NCBI RefSeq assembly: GCF_900099975.1
Contig: NZ_FNEI01000016.1
Span: 1-64,000 of the forward strand
Length of the DNA: 64,000 nt
Direction of reading: 5' to 3'
Source of the DNA: Arthrobacter cupressi
Lineage (GTDB): Bacteria > Actinomycetota > Actinomycetes > Actinomycetales > Micrococcaceae
The notes under the pieces were generated by a model. The model worked only from the letters and a program-made list of their open reading frames with translations. It did no database searches and was not told where the DNA came from. The stretch's first letter is position 1. Every line of letters starts with the position of its first letter. The position numbers and the translations under genes are program-made. Shown piece by piece: positions 24,967 through 35,562 of the stretch.

Positions 24967-25952
24967 CCTTCTGGTGGGTCCTTCCCCTCGCCGCTGCAGC
25001 GGCCGTGCTCGTCCACTGGCTGGCCGGCCGGCGCACCGGCGGCACCCACGCCCGGCCCGTCGCCCACAGCGAACGCCTCACCACCCTCCCCGAATACCGG
25101 CGCGCCCTGCGCCGACACCGCCGCTGGCTCGCAACCGCCGTCGTCTCCGGCTTCCTGCTCTTGGCAGCGACGGCGCTCGCCGCTGCCCGCCCGGCCGAAC
25201 GCAGCACCACCCAGCCGGAGCTGCGCAACCGGGACATCGTCCTGTGCCTGGACGTCTCCGGCTCAATGGCAAGCACCGACGCCGCCATCACCGGGGTGTT
25301 CGAAAAGCTCGCCCGGGAGTTCGACGGCGAACGCATCGGCATGGTCATGTTCGACAGCCGTGCAGTGCAGCTCTTCCCGCTCACCGACGACTACGACTAC
25401 ATCGCCGGCGAACTCGGCGCCGCCCGCAGGGCCTTCGACGACGGCGGCGACGGCTTCTTCAGCGGCACCTGGGGAGGCAGGGGCTCTTCACTCATCGGCG
25501 ACGGGCTGGCCGGCTGCCTCCGCAGCTTCACTGAGTCGGACAGCAGCTTAGGCGGGAACGGCGCCGCCGAACGTTCACGCAGCGTCATTCTCGCCACGGA
25601 CAACTACGTATCCGGCGCACCGATCTTCACCCTCGAGCAAGCCGCACAACTGGCAAAGCCCAAAAACGTGAAGATCCACGCACTCAACCCCGGCGACCTC
25701 GACTACGGGGAGGACAGGGACCAACCCGGGGCCCGGCTCAGGGCGGTCGCCGAGGGGAGCGGAGGAAGCTACTTTGCGCCCGACAGCCCGGAGGCCGTGC
25801 CCGCCATCGTGCAGCAGGTCCAGGAAAGCGAAGCTACCGCCTACCGGGGCGCCGCACAGCTGATCGTTTCGGACCGGCCGGAGGCGCCGCTCCTGGCCGC
25901 CCTGCTTGCCGGCGCCGTGTTCCTGGCCGCCGGATGGAGGCTGGAACGGTGA
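24957..25952 (+). CDS. VWA-domain membrane protein (BatA-like)
   Basis: A 331-aa protein with an N-terminal membrane helix, a second helix (ATAVVSGFLLLAATALAA), a von Willebrand factor A domain with an intact metal site (CLDVSGSMAS) and a C-terminal membrane helix (LLAALLAGAVFLAAGW). This is the BatA-like topology. ATG 24957 overlaps the previous gene. Probably exposes a VWA domain outside the membrane for protein-protein contact. Confidence 0.87.
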   Translation: MELTFWWVLPLAAAAAVLVHWLAGRRTGGTHARPVAHSERLTTLPEYRRALRRHRRWLATAVVSGFLLLAATALAAARPAERSTTQPELRNRDIVLCLDVSGSMASTDAAITGVFEKLAREFDGERIGMVMFDSRAVQLFPLTDDYDYIAGELGAARRAFDDGGDGFFSGTWGGRGSSLIGDGLAGCLRSFTESDSSLGGNGAAERSRSVILATDNYVSGAPIFTLEQAAQLAKPKNVKIHALNPGDLDYGEDRDQPGARLRAVAEGSGGSYFAPDSPEAVPAIVQQVQESEATAYRGAAQLIVSDRPEAPLLAALLAGAVFLAAGWRLER

Positions 25953-26968
25953 ACCCGCTGCCCTTGACCTTCGCTCCCGTGCTGCCGTGGTGGGTCATCG
26001 CGGCCCTGGCGCTCGCAGTCGTCGGGTCCGCCGCCGTGATGCTGTCACGCCGGCTGGCGGTGTCCGGAAAAACGGGCGAACGGCGTTCAGTGCTGCTGCG
26101 TTCCGCGGCCGCACTGTTCCTACTGGCCGCCGCCCTGCGGCCGGGCTGGCCCGGAGGGGACGCACGCACCGCCACCACCGAACTCGACGTCTTTTTCGTG
26201 GTGGACGCCAGCACCAGCATGGCGGCCGAAGACTATGGACGCGCTCCGCGGCTGGACGGCGTCCGCAACGACATCACCGCCATCGCGCGGGAGCTGGCCG
26301 GGGCCAAATTCGCTCTCCTGGCCTTTGACGGCACTGCCGGAGTGCGCATGCCGCTGAGCCAGGACGCCGACGCCCTGGCCACGGCCGTGGAGGTGCTGCA
26401 GCCGCAGGCTGCCGTGTACGCCCGGGGAAGCAGCGTCACCGCGGCAGGCCCGCTGCTCGGGGAACGGCTCAAGGCCGCCGGGGAACAGCATCCCGGGCGG
26501 CCCGCCGTCGTCTTCTACCTGGGCGACGGCGAGAACACCGCCGCACAGCCAACCGCGCCGGATCTGGGCATTGACGCCGGGCTCGTCGCCGGCGGCGCTG
26601 TGCTCGGGTACGGCAGCAGCCAGGGCGGGCGGATGAAGGATGCTTCCGGGGACGGCACGTACCTCAGGGAAAACACCGACGGCGGCGCCCGGGACGCGCT
26701 GTCACGGATCGACGAGGGGCAGCTCCGCCGGATCGCGGACGGACTCGGAGTCCCGTACGCACACCGGGAACCGGGGGCCGCCCTGGACCCGGCGCTCGGC
26801 ACCGCCAGGCCGGGGACCCTCAACGCCACGCAGGAAGGCGGCGGGGACCGCACGGAGCTGTACTGGATCTTCGCGCTCCTGGCCTTCGCGGCCGCCCTGC
26901 CCGAGCCGGTGCGGCACACCCTGGCATTGAAGCGTCTCCGCGTGCGCCGGCCGGGAGGTGCTGCGTGA
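25949..26968 (+). CDS. Second VWA-domain membrane protein (BatB-like)
   Basis: A 339-aa paralogue of the previous protein: two N-terminal hydrophobic segments, VWA metal site VVDASTSMAAED, and a C-terminal hydrophobic segment before a basic tail. Start GTG 25949 overlaps the previous TGA (GTGA) and has GGAGG 7 nt upstream; an in-frame ATG at 25934 would place that ribosome binding site inside the gene. Tandem VWA genes after MoxR are a family hallmark. Confidence 0.87.
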   Translation: MNPLPLTFAPVLPWWVIAALALAVVGSAAVMLSRRLAVSGKTGERRSVLLRSAAALFLLAAALRPGWPGGDARTATTELDVFFVVDASTSMAAEDYGRAPRLDGVRNDITAIARELAGAKFALLAFDGTAGVRMPLSQDADALATAVEVLQPQAAVYARGSSVTAAGPLLGERLKAAGEQHPGRPAVVFYLGDGENTAAQPTAPDLGIDAGLVAGGAVLGYGSSQGGRMKDASGDGTYLRENTDGGARDALSRIDEGQLRRIADGLGVPYAHREPGAALDPALGTARPGTLNATQEGGGDRTELYWIFALLAFAAALPEPVRHTLALKRLRVRRPGGAA

Positions 26969-27687
26969 GCGCCGTCCGGCAGGTCCGTGGAACGGCCGGG
27001 CGAAGGAAGCGCCGGCTGCTGTGGACCGCGTTGCCGGCCGCCGTTGTGCTGGCTGCTTCCGTCAAGCTGCTCTCCCTGGCGCCCCTGGGTGCAGCCGCGG
27101 AGGATGCCTTCGGGGACGGCAACGCGCCTGCCCTCGCCGCGGCCGCGGACTGGCTCGGAATTCTCAATCTGGTTGAGCCCTACAAGGCGGACTTCGCCAG
27201 GGGAGACGCGTACGCGCTCCGGGGCGATTTCGAGGCGGCCAGGACGTCCTTCGAAACGGCACTGCGGGGCGCACCGGAAAGCGACGGCTGCCGGATCCGC
27301 GTCAACCTTGCCCTCAGCATCGAGAAGCTTGGTGATGCACGCCGAAACACGGACGGCGTGGCCGCCAAGGCGTTCTACCTCGACGCGCTGGCCGTCATCA
27401 AGGCCGCGCCGCCGGGTTGCTTCGCAGCCGGCGGACGAGGCAACGCCGACGGCGAAGGGAAGCGTCTGTCCGAGGCCGGGGAGCGGCTGCGCGCCAAGAC
27501 GGACGAACACGGAAGCAAGGGAAACGACGACGGCGACGAACAGGCCGGGGATCCCGCGGCGCGGGAGCAACTGGAACGGCTCGAAGAATCGGAAAGGCAA
27601 GCCCAGGAAGAACGCAGGCAGAGCCGCGAACGCAGCGAGTACCTGCAGGACACGGGGCCCGGAGGCCAGGTTGAGCGCCCCTGGTGA
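26965..27687 (+). CDS. TPR-like membrane protein, last gene of the MoxR operon (BatC-like)
   Basis: A 240-aa protein: basic N-terminus, membrane helix (LLWTALPAAVVLAASVKLL), a TPR-type repeat (ARGDAYALRGDFEAARTSFE), then a highly charged coiled-coil-like tail rich in Glu, Arg and Gln. Start GTG 26965 in a GTGA overlap with the VWA gene. In bat operons a TPR protein similarly completes the set. Followed by a strong bidirectional terminator. Confidence 0.75.
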   Translation: MSAVRQVRGTAGRRKRRLLWTALPAAVVLAASVKLLSLAPLGAAAEDAFGDGNAPALAAAADWLGILNLVEPYKADFARGDAYALRGDFEAARTSFETALRGAPESDGCRIRVNLALSIEKLGDARRNTDGVAAKAFYLDALAVIKAAPPGCFAAGGRGNADGEGKRLSEAGERLRAKTDEHGSKGNDDGDEQAGDPAAREQLERLEESERQAQEERRQSRERSEYLQDTGPGGQVERPW

Positions 27688-27742
27688 GGCCGTCGCGCCG
27701 AACTGCTGGAAACCGCCAAGTAGGGAATAGCACCACAGCGAA

Positions 27743-27778
27743 ACGTCGGCCGCTCACCGGAAGGTGGGCGGCCGACGT
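27743..27778. terminator. Bidirectional terminator
   Basis: A 16-bp stem (27743-27758 with 27763-27778, one wobble) with a GGAA loop lies between the convergent MoxR operon and the DUF2004 gene. A-rich sequence precedes it and TTT follows a few bases later, so it can serve both strands. Confidence 0.7.
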
Positions 27779-27795
27779 CGTGGTTTCACGTCTAC

Positions 27796-28302
27796 TTAGG
27801 ATTCCCAGAGGATTTCGTCGTCCACTACTCCGTCTTCATCGGCGGCCGCCACCAGGATCTCGTCCGTGAAGTGGGAGCCGAGGGTGAAATCGAGGACGAA
27901 GTAGCGCTCCGGTTGCCCGGGGTAGATGGCTACATGCCCGAGCTTGAGTGCCTTGAGGAATACGTCATGGGTCAGTTCCTCCTTGTCGCGGACGCCGAAC
28001 ACGGCCTCCAGCTGCTCTTCCTTGAGCTGCGTGGAGTGGAAATGCAGGAACTGCTGCGAGTTGGTGCCCTCCTGCTCGAGTTCGTCGGCGATCATGTCGC
28101 GGACCTGCTCGACCAGTTCGGAAAGATAGCCCAGACGGTAGTCCACCTTGTGCAGGGCACGCTCGTCGAAGTGGTCGTGCGCCCCCACATTCAGGTCAAG
28201 TTCCAGGGGAGTTCCAGCGAGCTCGTGCGAGGCCACATAGCAGTGTTCACGCCCGTGGTTGAGCTCAATCTCCCCGAAATGTTTGCTCGCTACCTTGCTC
28301 AT
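27796..28302 (-). CDS. DUF2004 family protein
   Basis: A 168-aa soluble acidic protein matching the conserved DUF2004 pattern: an N-terminal KHFGEIELNHG strand, the DYRLGYLSELVEQVRDMIAD segment, and a C-terminal VLDFTLGSHFTDEILVA. No catalytic motif is recognised and no function is assigned. It stands alone between a terminator and the LysR gene on the same strand. ATG 28302. Confidence 0.7.
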   Translation of the reverse strand: MSKVASKHFGEIELNHGREHCYVASHELAGTPLELDLNVGAHDHFDERALHKVDYRLGYLSELVEQVRDMIADELEQEGTNSQQFLHFHSTQLKEEQLEAVFGVRDKEELTHDVFLKALKLGHVAIYPGQPERYFVLDFTLGSHFTDEILVAAADEDGVVDDEILWES

Positions 28303-28352
28303 GCCAACAATCTAGACCCAAGGACCAGCCGGTTCCAGCATCCTGCCGGAAT

Positions 28353-29330
28353 TCACTGAGGACGCTGCGGCCGTGACTTTCCGCCCGGCCGCCGGGCCGC
28401 CGTCTGCGCCTTGGCCGCCGCACCCAGGGAGGTGCCGCGCAGCGTATCGGCCAGCAATTCCGTGAAGAGTTGCACCTGCGCGGTGCGCTTTTCGTTGATG
28501 AGCAGGGCGAAGACGTTGCGGGCCAGCCGGATGTCCGGCACATCCAGGACGACGACGCCGGCCGGCCGGTGCCGCAGCGCAAGTTCCGGTACCAGCGCCG
28601 CACCCAGGCCCGCTGCCGCCATTTCGAGGCTGGCGTGGAAGTCGTCACTGTACGCCACGACCCGCGGGTGCAGGTTGCAGCTGGCGAACAATCGCTCGAT
28701 CACCAAGGCGTCGCTGGTGCCGGGGTGGTGGATGATCCAGGGCATGTCCGAAAGCTGGGATGCCTGCATTTCGGCGTCCTCGCGGATACCCCAGGACGCG
28801 GGCAACACCACCCGGAAGTCGTCGTCGCCGATCCACTGGCGGTCCAGGGTATGCGGCCAGGCCAGGCCCGACTGGCCCACCTGGTAAACGAGCGCCACGT
28901 CCAGCTCGCCGCCGGTGCGCAGGCCTTGGATTGTCTGGGCGGGCTCAGCCACGGACACCCGCAGTTCGATCCCGAGGTCGTTCCAGCGCGGGTTCCGCAG
29001 GATGTCCGGCAGCACGTAGGTGGCCAGGCTGGGGAAGATGCCCAGCCTGAGCTCCTGGGCGGGGGAGTCCTGGCTGCGGGACGCCGCGGCGAGCAGCGCC
29101 TCCACGTCGGTGAGGACCTTCGAGGCGTGCCGCACCATGGTGAAGGCGGCCTCGGTGGGCACCACGCTACGGGCGGAACGGTGGAAGAGTTCCACCCCGG
29201 TATCGCGCTCCAGCGCCGCCATCTGCTGGGACACCGCCGACGCCGTGTACCCGAGCCGCGTAGCCGCGGCCGCGAAGGATCCAAGCCGCGTCACTTCGAG
29301 CAGCGTGCGCAGGTGGAGGAGGTTGACCAT
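28353..29330 (-). CDS. LysR-family transcriptional regulator
   Basis: A 325-aa LysR regulator: N-terminal winged HTH (LLHLRTLLEVTRLGSFAAAATRLGYTASAVSQQMAALE) and a substrate-binding C-terminal domain (ELRLGIFPSLATYVLPDIL, AAGLGAALVPELAL). The C-terminal tail is basic and alanine-rich. Start ATG 29330 with AAGGATC upstream. No adjacent divergent metabolic operon is present (nrdH begins 507 nt away), so its target is unknown. Confidence 0.88.
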   Translation of the reverse strand: MVNLLHLRTLLEVTRLGSFAAAATRLGYTASAVSQQMAALERDTGVELFHRSARSVVPTEAAFTMVRHASKVLTDVEALLAAASRSQDSPAQELRLGIFPSLATYVLPDILRNPRWNDLGIELRVSVAEPAQTIQGLRTGGELDVALVYQVGQSGLAWPHTLDRQWIGDDDFRVVLPASWGIREDAEMQASQLSDMPWIIHHPGTSDALVIERLFASCNLHPRVVAYSDDFHASLEMAAAGLGAALVPELALRHRPAGVVVLDVPDIRLARNVFALLINEKRTAQVQLFTELLADTLRGTSLGAAAKAQTAARRPGGKSRPQRPQ

Positions 29331-29837
29331 CAGGGATCCTTCGGACGGGTCAGGCGTATTTCCGTGCCAAGCCAGTGTAGCCGGGGCACCCCCTCCGAAG
29401 CTCCGCTTGGCCGGTGGCCGGGTGGCGCTTTCGCGGGCTTGGCAGGGCCGGGGGGTGATCGCATCCGCCACCTGCCGCGACACGCCCGGCGCGCCGCGAC
29501 ACGCGGGGAGCGAAATGTGATTAACCCATCCACAGGGTGTGGATGGAACGGTCGCTTTTGGCGGATTTCCGGCCATTTTCAGCACCCCTGCCTGTGGACT
29601 ACCGGTGAGTTAAATGACATACTTGTAATACATCATCTTGGGGTCCGCGCCAGCCGCTTGCACTACATGTAGTATCGATTTACGGATTGGGCGGGAAACC
29701 TGCGCAAGACGGACCTAAGACAAAACAGAGCATTGGCTGCCATTGCAGCAAGTGGGCCGGCATCGGATTCAGTTAGTGACCGACACGGGCCTGCCGCATA
29801 CGAAGAGCATCAGACTTCAACTGAGGGGACAGGGATC
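29331..29837. promoter_or_regulatory. Regulatory region between lysR and nrdH, with DnaA-box-like sites
   Basis: This 507-nt stretch carries no convincing gene. Visible: two inverted CCATCCACA sites (29526-29534 and, on the minus strand, 29546-29538) forming a near-palindrome, and a third related site TAGTCCACA (minus strand, 29601-29593). Each matches the DnaA box TT(A/G)TCCACA in about 7 of 9 positions. NrdR-like boxes follow. DnaA control of nrd operons is known in other bacteria; here it is inference. Confidence 0.4.
29618..29675 (+). promoter_or_regulatory. Pair of NrdR-box-like sites upstream of nrdH
   Basis: The second site contains the perfect palindrome ACTACATGTAGT (29662-29673) and resembles the NrdR consensus (ACACTATATxTAGTGT type). 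A weaker site (ACATACTTGTAATACA, 29618-29633) has its centre 42 bp upstream, about four helical turns, the kind of phased spacing NrdR uses. They probably mediate dATP/ATP-dependent repression of nrdHIEF. Confidence 0.6.
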
Positions 29838-30080
29838 ATGACCGTCACGGTTTACACGAAGCCGGCCTGTGTTCAGTGCAACGCGACCTACCGGGCGCTG
29901 GACAAGAAGGGCATCGCCTACCAGAGCGTTGACATCTCCCAGGATGCCGAGGCCCTCGAGCGGCTGAAGGCCCTTGGCTACATGCAGGCCCCCGTTGTGG
30001 TGACCGAGCAGGACCACTGGTCGGGTTTCCGTCCTGACAAGATCGAAGAACTGGCCGTCGCGGCCGCTTCGGTGGCCTAG
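29838..30080 (+). CDS. nrdH: NrdH glutaredoxin-like redoxin
   Basis: An 80-aa thioredoxin-fold electron donor for the class Ib ribonucleotide reductase. Seen: redox motif CVQC (Cys11, Cys14), cis-proline APVVV and the C-terminal WSGFRPDKI motif typical of NrdH. Start ATG 29838 with GAGGGGACAGGG upstream. First gene of nrdHIEF. Confidence 0.95.
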   Translation: MTVTVYTKPACVQCNATYRALDKKGIAYQSVDISQDAEALERLKALGYMQAPVVVTEQDHWSGFRPDKIEELAVAAASVA

Positions 30081-30141
30081 TTACCGCGACCGGTTCCTGG
30101 TATCGGCCGCCACCATGAACTGACAAAGATGAGGTGACCCC

Positions 30142-30612
30142 ATGGCAGCGCTGGCAACAGCACCTGCACGTACCGACGGCGGAGCCGTCAGCACGAGGAG
30201 TCACCTCATCTATTTTTCCTCCACATCGGAGAACACCCGGCGCTTTGTCCAGAAACTGGGCAGGGACGCGGCCAGGATCCCCCTGTACGCCAAGGACGCT
30301 CCGCTGCTTGCGCTGGAACCCTATGTGCTGGTGGTACCTACGTATGGCGGTACCAACGGGGAAGGCTCGGTGCCCAAGCAGGTCATCAGGTTCCTGAACA
30401 ACCCGCAGAACAGGGCCCTGATCCGCGGCGTCATCGGAGCCGGGAACACGAACTTCGCGGACAACTACTGCGCTGCCGGCGACATCATCGCCGCAAAATG
30501 CAAGGTTCCGCACCTCTATAAATTCGAACTCATGGGAACCCCGGAAGACGTTGACCGGGTGAGCCAAGGATTGGACAAGTTTTGGACACTACTGTCGCAG
30601 AAACAGAAGTAA
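30142..30612 (+). CDS. nrdI: NrdI flavodoxin-like protein
   Basis: A 156-aa flavodoxin-like protein that activates the dimanganese cofactor of NrdF. Seen: FMN-binding [12 protein letters not shown] and VVPTYGG...VPKQVIRFL, and [16 protein letters not shown] 24-residue N-terminal extension precedes the core. GAGGTG precedes ATG 30142. The 3' end overlaps the nrdE start by 31 nt. Confidence 0.95.
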   Translation: MAALATAPARTDGGAVSTRSHLIYFSSTSENTRRFVQKLGRDAARIPLYAKDAPLLALEPYVLVVPTYGGTNGEGSVPKQVIRFLNNPQNRALIRGVIGAGNTNFADNYCAAGDIIAAKCKVPHLYKFELMGTPEDVDRVSQGLDKFWTLLSQKQK

Positions 30613-32768
30613 CGCCGTCCGTGGAAACCGGCCAGGACAAGAAGCCGCTTCCCCAGGCCTACAAGGGCCTGGGCTATCACGAGCTCAACGCGATGCTGAA
30701 CCTCTACGGCGCGGACGGCAGGATCCAGTTCGAAGCCGACCGCGAGGCTGCCCACCAGTACTTCCTGCAGCACGTCAACAACAACACCGTGTTCTTCCAC
30801 GACCTGGAAGAGAAGCTCGACTACCTGGTGAAGAACCAGTACTACGAGCGCGAGACCCTCGACCAGTACACGATGAACTTCATCCGTGAGCTGTTCAACC
30901 GCGCCTACAAGAAGAAGTTCCGCTTCGAGACCTTCCTGGGCGCCTTCAAGTTCTACACCTCCTACACGCTGAAGACCTTCGACGGCAAGCGCTTCCTGGA
31001 GCGCTACGAAGACCGCGTCTGCATGGTGGCCCTGCACCTGGGCCGCGGCAACGAAGAGCTCGCCACCCGCCTGGTGGACGAGATCATCGACGGCCGCTTC
31101 CAGCCGGCCACCCCCACCTTCCTCAACGCCGGCAAGGCCCAGCGCGGCGAGCTGGTCTCCTGCTTCCTGCTGCGCATCGAGGACAACATGGAGTCGATCG
31201 CCCGCGGCATCAACTCCGCCCTGCAGCTCTCCAAGCGCGGCGGCGGCGTGGCGCTGTCCCTGACCAACATCCGCGAGCACGGCGCGCCGATCAAGCAGAT
31301 CGAGAACCAGTCCTCCGGCGTCATCCCGGTCATGAAGCTCCTCGAAGACAGCTTCTCCTACGCCAACCAGCTCGGTGCCCGCCAGGGTGCCGGTGCCGTG
31401 TACCTGCACGCCCACCACCCGGACATCTACCGCTTCCTGGACACCAAGCGCGAGAACGCGGACGAAAAGATCCGCATCAAGACCCTCTCGCTGGGCGTCG
31501 TGATCCCGGACATCACCTTCGAACTGGCCAAGAAGAACGAGGACATGTACCTGTTCTCGCCGTACGACGTCGAACGCGTCTACGGCGTGCCGTTCTCCGA
31601 CGTCTCGGTCACCGAGAAGTACTACGAGATGGTGGACGACTCCCGGATCAAGAAGACCAAGATCAACGCCCGCGAGTTCTTCCAGACCCTTGCGGAGATC
31701 CAGTTCGAATCCGGCTACCCGTACATCATGTTCGAGGACACTGTGAACCGGGCCAACCCGATCGCCGGCAAGATCACCATGAGCAACCTGTGCTCGGAGA
31801 TCCTGCAGGTGTCCACGCCGTCCATCTACGGCGAGGACCTCAGCTACGAGACCGTGGGCAAGGACATCTCCTGCAACCTGGGCTCGATGAACATCGCCAA
31901 GACCATGGACTCCCCGGACTTCGGCGCCTCGATCGAGACATCCATCCGTGCCCTGTCCGCGGTGTCGGACATGTCCTACATCAACTCGGTGCCGTCCATC
32001 GCCCAGGGCAACGCCCAGAGCCACGCGATCGGCCTCGGCCAGATGAACCTGCACGGCTACCTGGCCCGCGAGCGGGTCCACTACGGTTCCGAAGAGGGCC
32101 TGGACTTCACCAACATCTACTTCTACACGGTGCTGTTCCACGCCCTGCGCGCGTCCAACAAGCTCGCCATCGAAACGGGGGAGAAGTTCGGCGGTTTCGA
32201 GGACTCCAAGTACGCCAGCGGCGAGTTCTTCGACAAGTACACCGAGCAGGAATGGGCTCCGGAAACCGAGCGCGTCCGCGAGCTCTTCGCCGGCCACCAC
32301 ATCCCCACCCAGGATGACTGGCGCGAGCTGAAGGCCTCCGTCATGGAGCACGGCATCTACAACCAGAACCTGCAGGCCGTGCCGCCCACCGGTTCCATCA
32401 GCTACATCAACAACTCCACCTCGTCGATCCACCCGGTGGCCGCCAAGATCGAAATCCGCAAGGAAGGCAAGATCGGCCGCGTCTACTACCCGGCGCCGTA
32501 CCTCACCAACGACAACCTGGACTACTACCAGGACGCGTACGAGATCGGCTACGAGAAGATCATCGACACCTACGCCGCCGCCACGCAGCACGTGGACCAG
32601 GGCCTGTCCCTGACGCTGTTCTTCAAGGACACCGCCACCACGCGTGACATCAACAAGGCGCAGATCTACGCCTGGCGCAAGGGCATCAAGACGCTCTATT
32701 ACATCCGCCTCCGCCAGCTCGCGCTGGAAGGGACCGAGGTTGAGGGTTGCGTTTCGTGCATGCTCTGA
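30582..32768 (+). CDS. nrdE: Class Ib ribonucleoside-diphosphate reductase alpha subunit
   Basis: A 728-aa catalytic subunit reducing NDPs to dNDPs. Seen: the core begins [17 protein letters not shown], radical-site region SNLCSEIL with [10 protein letters not shown], and the redox-active C-terminal CVSCML. The N-terminal activity-site ATP-cone of class Ia is absent, as expected for Ib. The start is uncertain: TTG 30582 (AAGGA upstream, overlapping nrdI) or GTG 30618; TTG fits the overlapping-operon pattern. Confidence 0.95.
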   Translation: MDTTVAETEVTPSVETGQDKKPLPQAYKGLGYHELNAMLNLYGADGRIQFEADREAAHQYFLQHVNNNTVFFHDLEEKLDYLVKNQYYERETLDQYTMNFIRELFNRAYKKKFRFETFLGAFKFYTSYTLKTFDGKRFLERYEDRVCMVALHLGRGNEELATRLVDEIIDGRFQPATPTFLNAGKAQRGELVSCFLLRIEDNMESIARGINSALQLSKRGGGVALSLTNIREHGAPIKQIENQSSGVIPVMKLLEDSFSYANQLGARQGAGAVYLHAHHPDIYRFLDTKRENADEKIRIKTLSLGVVIPDITFELAKKNEDMYLFSPYDVERVYGVPFSDVSVTEKYYEMVDDSRIKKTKINAREFFQTLAEIQFESGYPYIMFEDTVNRANPIAGKITMSNLCSEILQVSTPSIYGEDLSYETVGKDISCNLGSMNIAKTMDSPDFGASIETSIRALSAVSDMSYINSVPSIAQGNAQSHAIGLGQMNLHGYLARERVHYGSEEGLDFTNIYFYTVLFHALRASNKLAIETGEKFGGFEDSKYASGEFFDKYTEQEWAPETERVRELFAGHHIPTQDDWRELKASVMEHGIYNQNLQAVPPTGSISYINNSTSSIHPVAAKIEIRKEGKIGRVYYPAPYLTNDNLDYYQDAYEIGYEKIIDTYAAATQHVDQGLSLTLFFKDTATTRDINKAQIYAWRKGIKTLYYIRLRQLALEGTEVEGCVSCML

Positions 32769-32800
32769 CCCTCCCGCAAGCGGGGAACCAAAACTGAAGA

Positions 32801-32832
32801 GTACGACGCCGGGTGAGCGCCCGGCGTCGTAC
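32801..32832 (+). other. Strong hairpin in the nrdE-nrdF gap
   Basis: A perfect 13-bp stem (32801-32813 with 32820-32832) with a 6-nt loop lies 36 nt before nrdF. No T tract follows, so it is more likely an mRNA-stability or partial-attenuation element balancing NrdE and NrdF than a terminator. Confidence 0.6.
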
Positions 32833-32859
32833 GCTTACCTTAAAGAACACATACGTTAA

Positions 32860-33843
<984 letters not shown>

Positions 33844-33899
33844 GCTCCTCACTTGAGTCAGCCGAAGTGCTGGCGAATGCTTGACGATAACTAAATCGG

Positions 33900-33930
33900 T
33901 GTGGCTGGCTGCCCTTGGCAGCCGGCCACA
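33900..33930 (+). terminator. Terminator-like hairpin after nrdF
   Basis: A 14-bp stem (33900-33913 with 33917-33930) with a CTT loop, 57 nt after the nrdF stop. The following sequence TTGCGTTCC has only a poor T run, so termination may be partial or Rho-assisted. Confidence 0.6.
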
Positions 33931-34080
33931 TTGCGTTCCGGCAGTCGTGGCCATGCGGCCCTGTCCGGTGGTGTGCTTCCCCAGAGCCCGGAAAACAGCC
34001 GGTGGTCTTAAAGAAACCAAGCGGTGACATTCTCGCGCACATTCTTGACCCGGCAATGTGCATCATGTCAGGCTCGAGAC

Positions 34081-34797
34081 ATGAGCAACCTGTTGGACAG
34101 CTGGACAGCCGATCAGGGGCCGCTGGTGCGGGTGGGAGCCGCAGAAGGGGTCCTTGCGGCCCTGCGTTCGGCCATCGAGAGCGGGAAGCTCCCGGTGGGA
34201 ACGAAGCTTGAATCCGAGGCCATGCTGGCGCAGCGGTTCGGGGTGTCCCGGACGATGGTCCGGGAGGCTCTCCGGTCATTGGCGTCGCTTGGCCTGACGG
34301 CGACTCAGACCGGCAAGGGAACGTTCGTGGTCGCCGACCAAGCGGAGCAGGACCTTCGGCTCGGCAGGTATTCGGCGCGTCAGTTGATGGAGGCGAGGCC
34401 GCACATTGAGATTCCGGCTGCCGGCCTGGCCGCGCAGCGCCGGAGTTCCGAGGACCTCGAAGGCCTCCGGGAGATCCTGGACGCCATGGACGCCGAGGAG
34501 GAGCTCTCCCAATGGGTGGTGCTGAATTCGGAGTTCCATGCCCGGATCGCCAGGGCCAGCGGGAACGGCGTGTTCGCCACCATGCAGGCAGACATCGAAG
34601 ACGCGATGTCCAAGCAGTCCAACACCCTGAACCAGGTCCTTGACCGCAGGAAGGAATCAGGGGCCGAGCACCACGCCATTTTCGAAGCGATTGAGCGCGG
34701 TTCCGCGGACGAGGCAACTCTGGCCATGATGCTGCACCTGCAGGGAGTCGAAATCGCCGTCGAGACCGTTACCGGTAAGGACACTCAGGACCTTTAG
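34081..34797 (+). CDS. GntR-family (FadR subfamily, FCD domain) regulator
   Basis: A 238-aa regulator: GntR winged HTH (LAQRFGVSRTMVREALRSLASLGLTATQTGKGTFV) and a C-terminal all-helical FCD domain (VVLNSEFHARIARASGN and EHHAIFEAIERG with metal-binding histidines). Start ATG 34081. No obvious metabolic partner: the next gene is another small regulator 142 nt away. It could bind the GntR-like palindrome found at 4304, but nothing in the sequence proves it. Confidence 0.85.
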   Translation: MSNLLDSWTADQGPLVRVGAAEGVLAALRSAIESGKLPVGTKLESEAMLAQRFGVSRTMVREALRSLASLGLTATQTGKGTFVVADQAEQDLRLGRYSARQLMEARPHIEIPAAGLAAQRRSSEDLEGLREILDAMDAEEELSQWVVLNSEFHARIARASGNGVFATMQADIEDAMSKQSNTLNQVLDRRKESGAEHHAIFEAIERGSADEATLAMMLHLQGVEIAVETVTGKDTQDL

Positions 34798-34939
34798 CAC
34801 GCTTCGTGCCAGCGCCACCCGCACCGCCTGAATTTCCCGGAACTGAAACGCACAGTCCCGGGGGCAATTCGCCATGCCCGAAACCGCGAACAGGCACAAT
34901 GACGTGCTGTTTGCGGCAGAAACCAAGGAGTAGGAAACC

Positions 34940-35425
34940 GTGACCCAAGCAACCATCCAGGAGCCGGAACCACAAACCGCCCGCCCGGTCCCCGCAGCGA
35001 AGACCAGGCACACCCGGCTGCACGCCCAGATCATCAGCTATCTTGCCCGCCACGGGGCCAGCAGGCTCTCGCATATCCTCACCGAGGTCGACGTCTGCCG
35101 GGAGACCCTCCTTGTGCACTTGGCTCTTCTCGAGGAATCGGGAATCATCCAGTGCGACCGTCCCAAAGGCGCCCGACGCCGTTCCACTCCGTTCTATTCG
35201 CTCCGCCGGCCCGCGTCCCGCCACAGTCTCCGGAAAGACCCCCAGATGAACCTCACAGCACGCATCAAGGAAGCCTCCGACGGGAAAATCGCCGTGACCG
35301 TGGACGAGATGCCGGAAATGCTGGTCCATTCGCGCACCTTCGAAGGCATCCCGGCCGCCGTCGTGACGGCTGCCCGGGCGCGTCACGAAGCGGAGGACGG
35401 CTTCACTGTGCAGGTCGTGATCTAG
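34940..35425 (+). CDS. HTH protein with HicB-like C-terminal domain, unknown role
   Basis: A 161-aa protein of two parts. Residues about 25-90 form a winged-helix-like segment (IISYLARHGASRLSHILTEV...LLVHLALLEESGII), a MarR/ArsR-type single-domain regulator look. Residues 103-161, beginning at an internal Met (ATG 35246, itself preceded by GGAAAG), read as a small alpha/beta domain (ARIKEASDGKIAVTVDEMPE) similar in pattern to HicB-type antitoxin or partial RNase H folds. No toxin gene is adjacent. Start GTG 34940 with AAGGAG 9 nt upstream. Function unassigned. Confidence 0.6.
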   Translation: MTQATIQEPEPQTARPVPAAKTRHTRLHAQIISYLARHGASRLSHILTEVDVCRETLLVHLALLEESGIIQCDRPKGARRRSTPFYSLRRPASRHSLRKDPQMNLTARIKEASDGKIAVTVDEMPEMLVHSRTFEGIPAAVVTAARARHEAEDGFTVQVVI

Positions 35426-35562
35426 GTCCGCCACCCGGCGGGTGAGGTGCAAGGCGGGGCGGGGGTTATGCCGTGAGTGTCTGCGGCCTAGACTGAAGCA
35501 CGAGACCAATGTCTCCGGGACAGGCCTGAGTAAGCCAAGTAGCTGACGGAAGGAACTGAACC

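Noticed and set aside
30516..32591. Long minus-strand open frame (691 codons) opposite nrdE
   Set aside because: Entirely antisense to nrdE, which is certain; composition is Val/Gly/Asp-rich without motifs.
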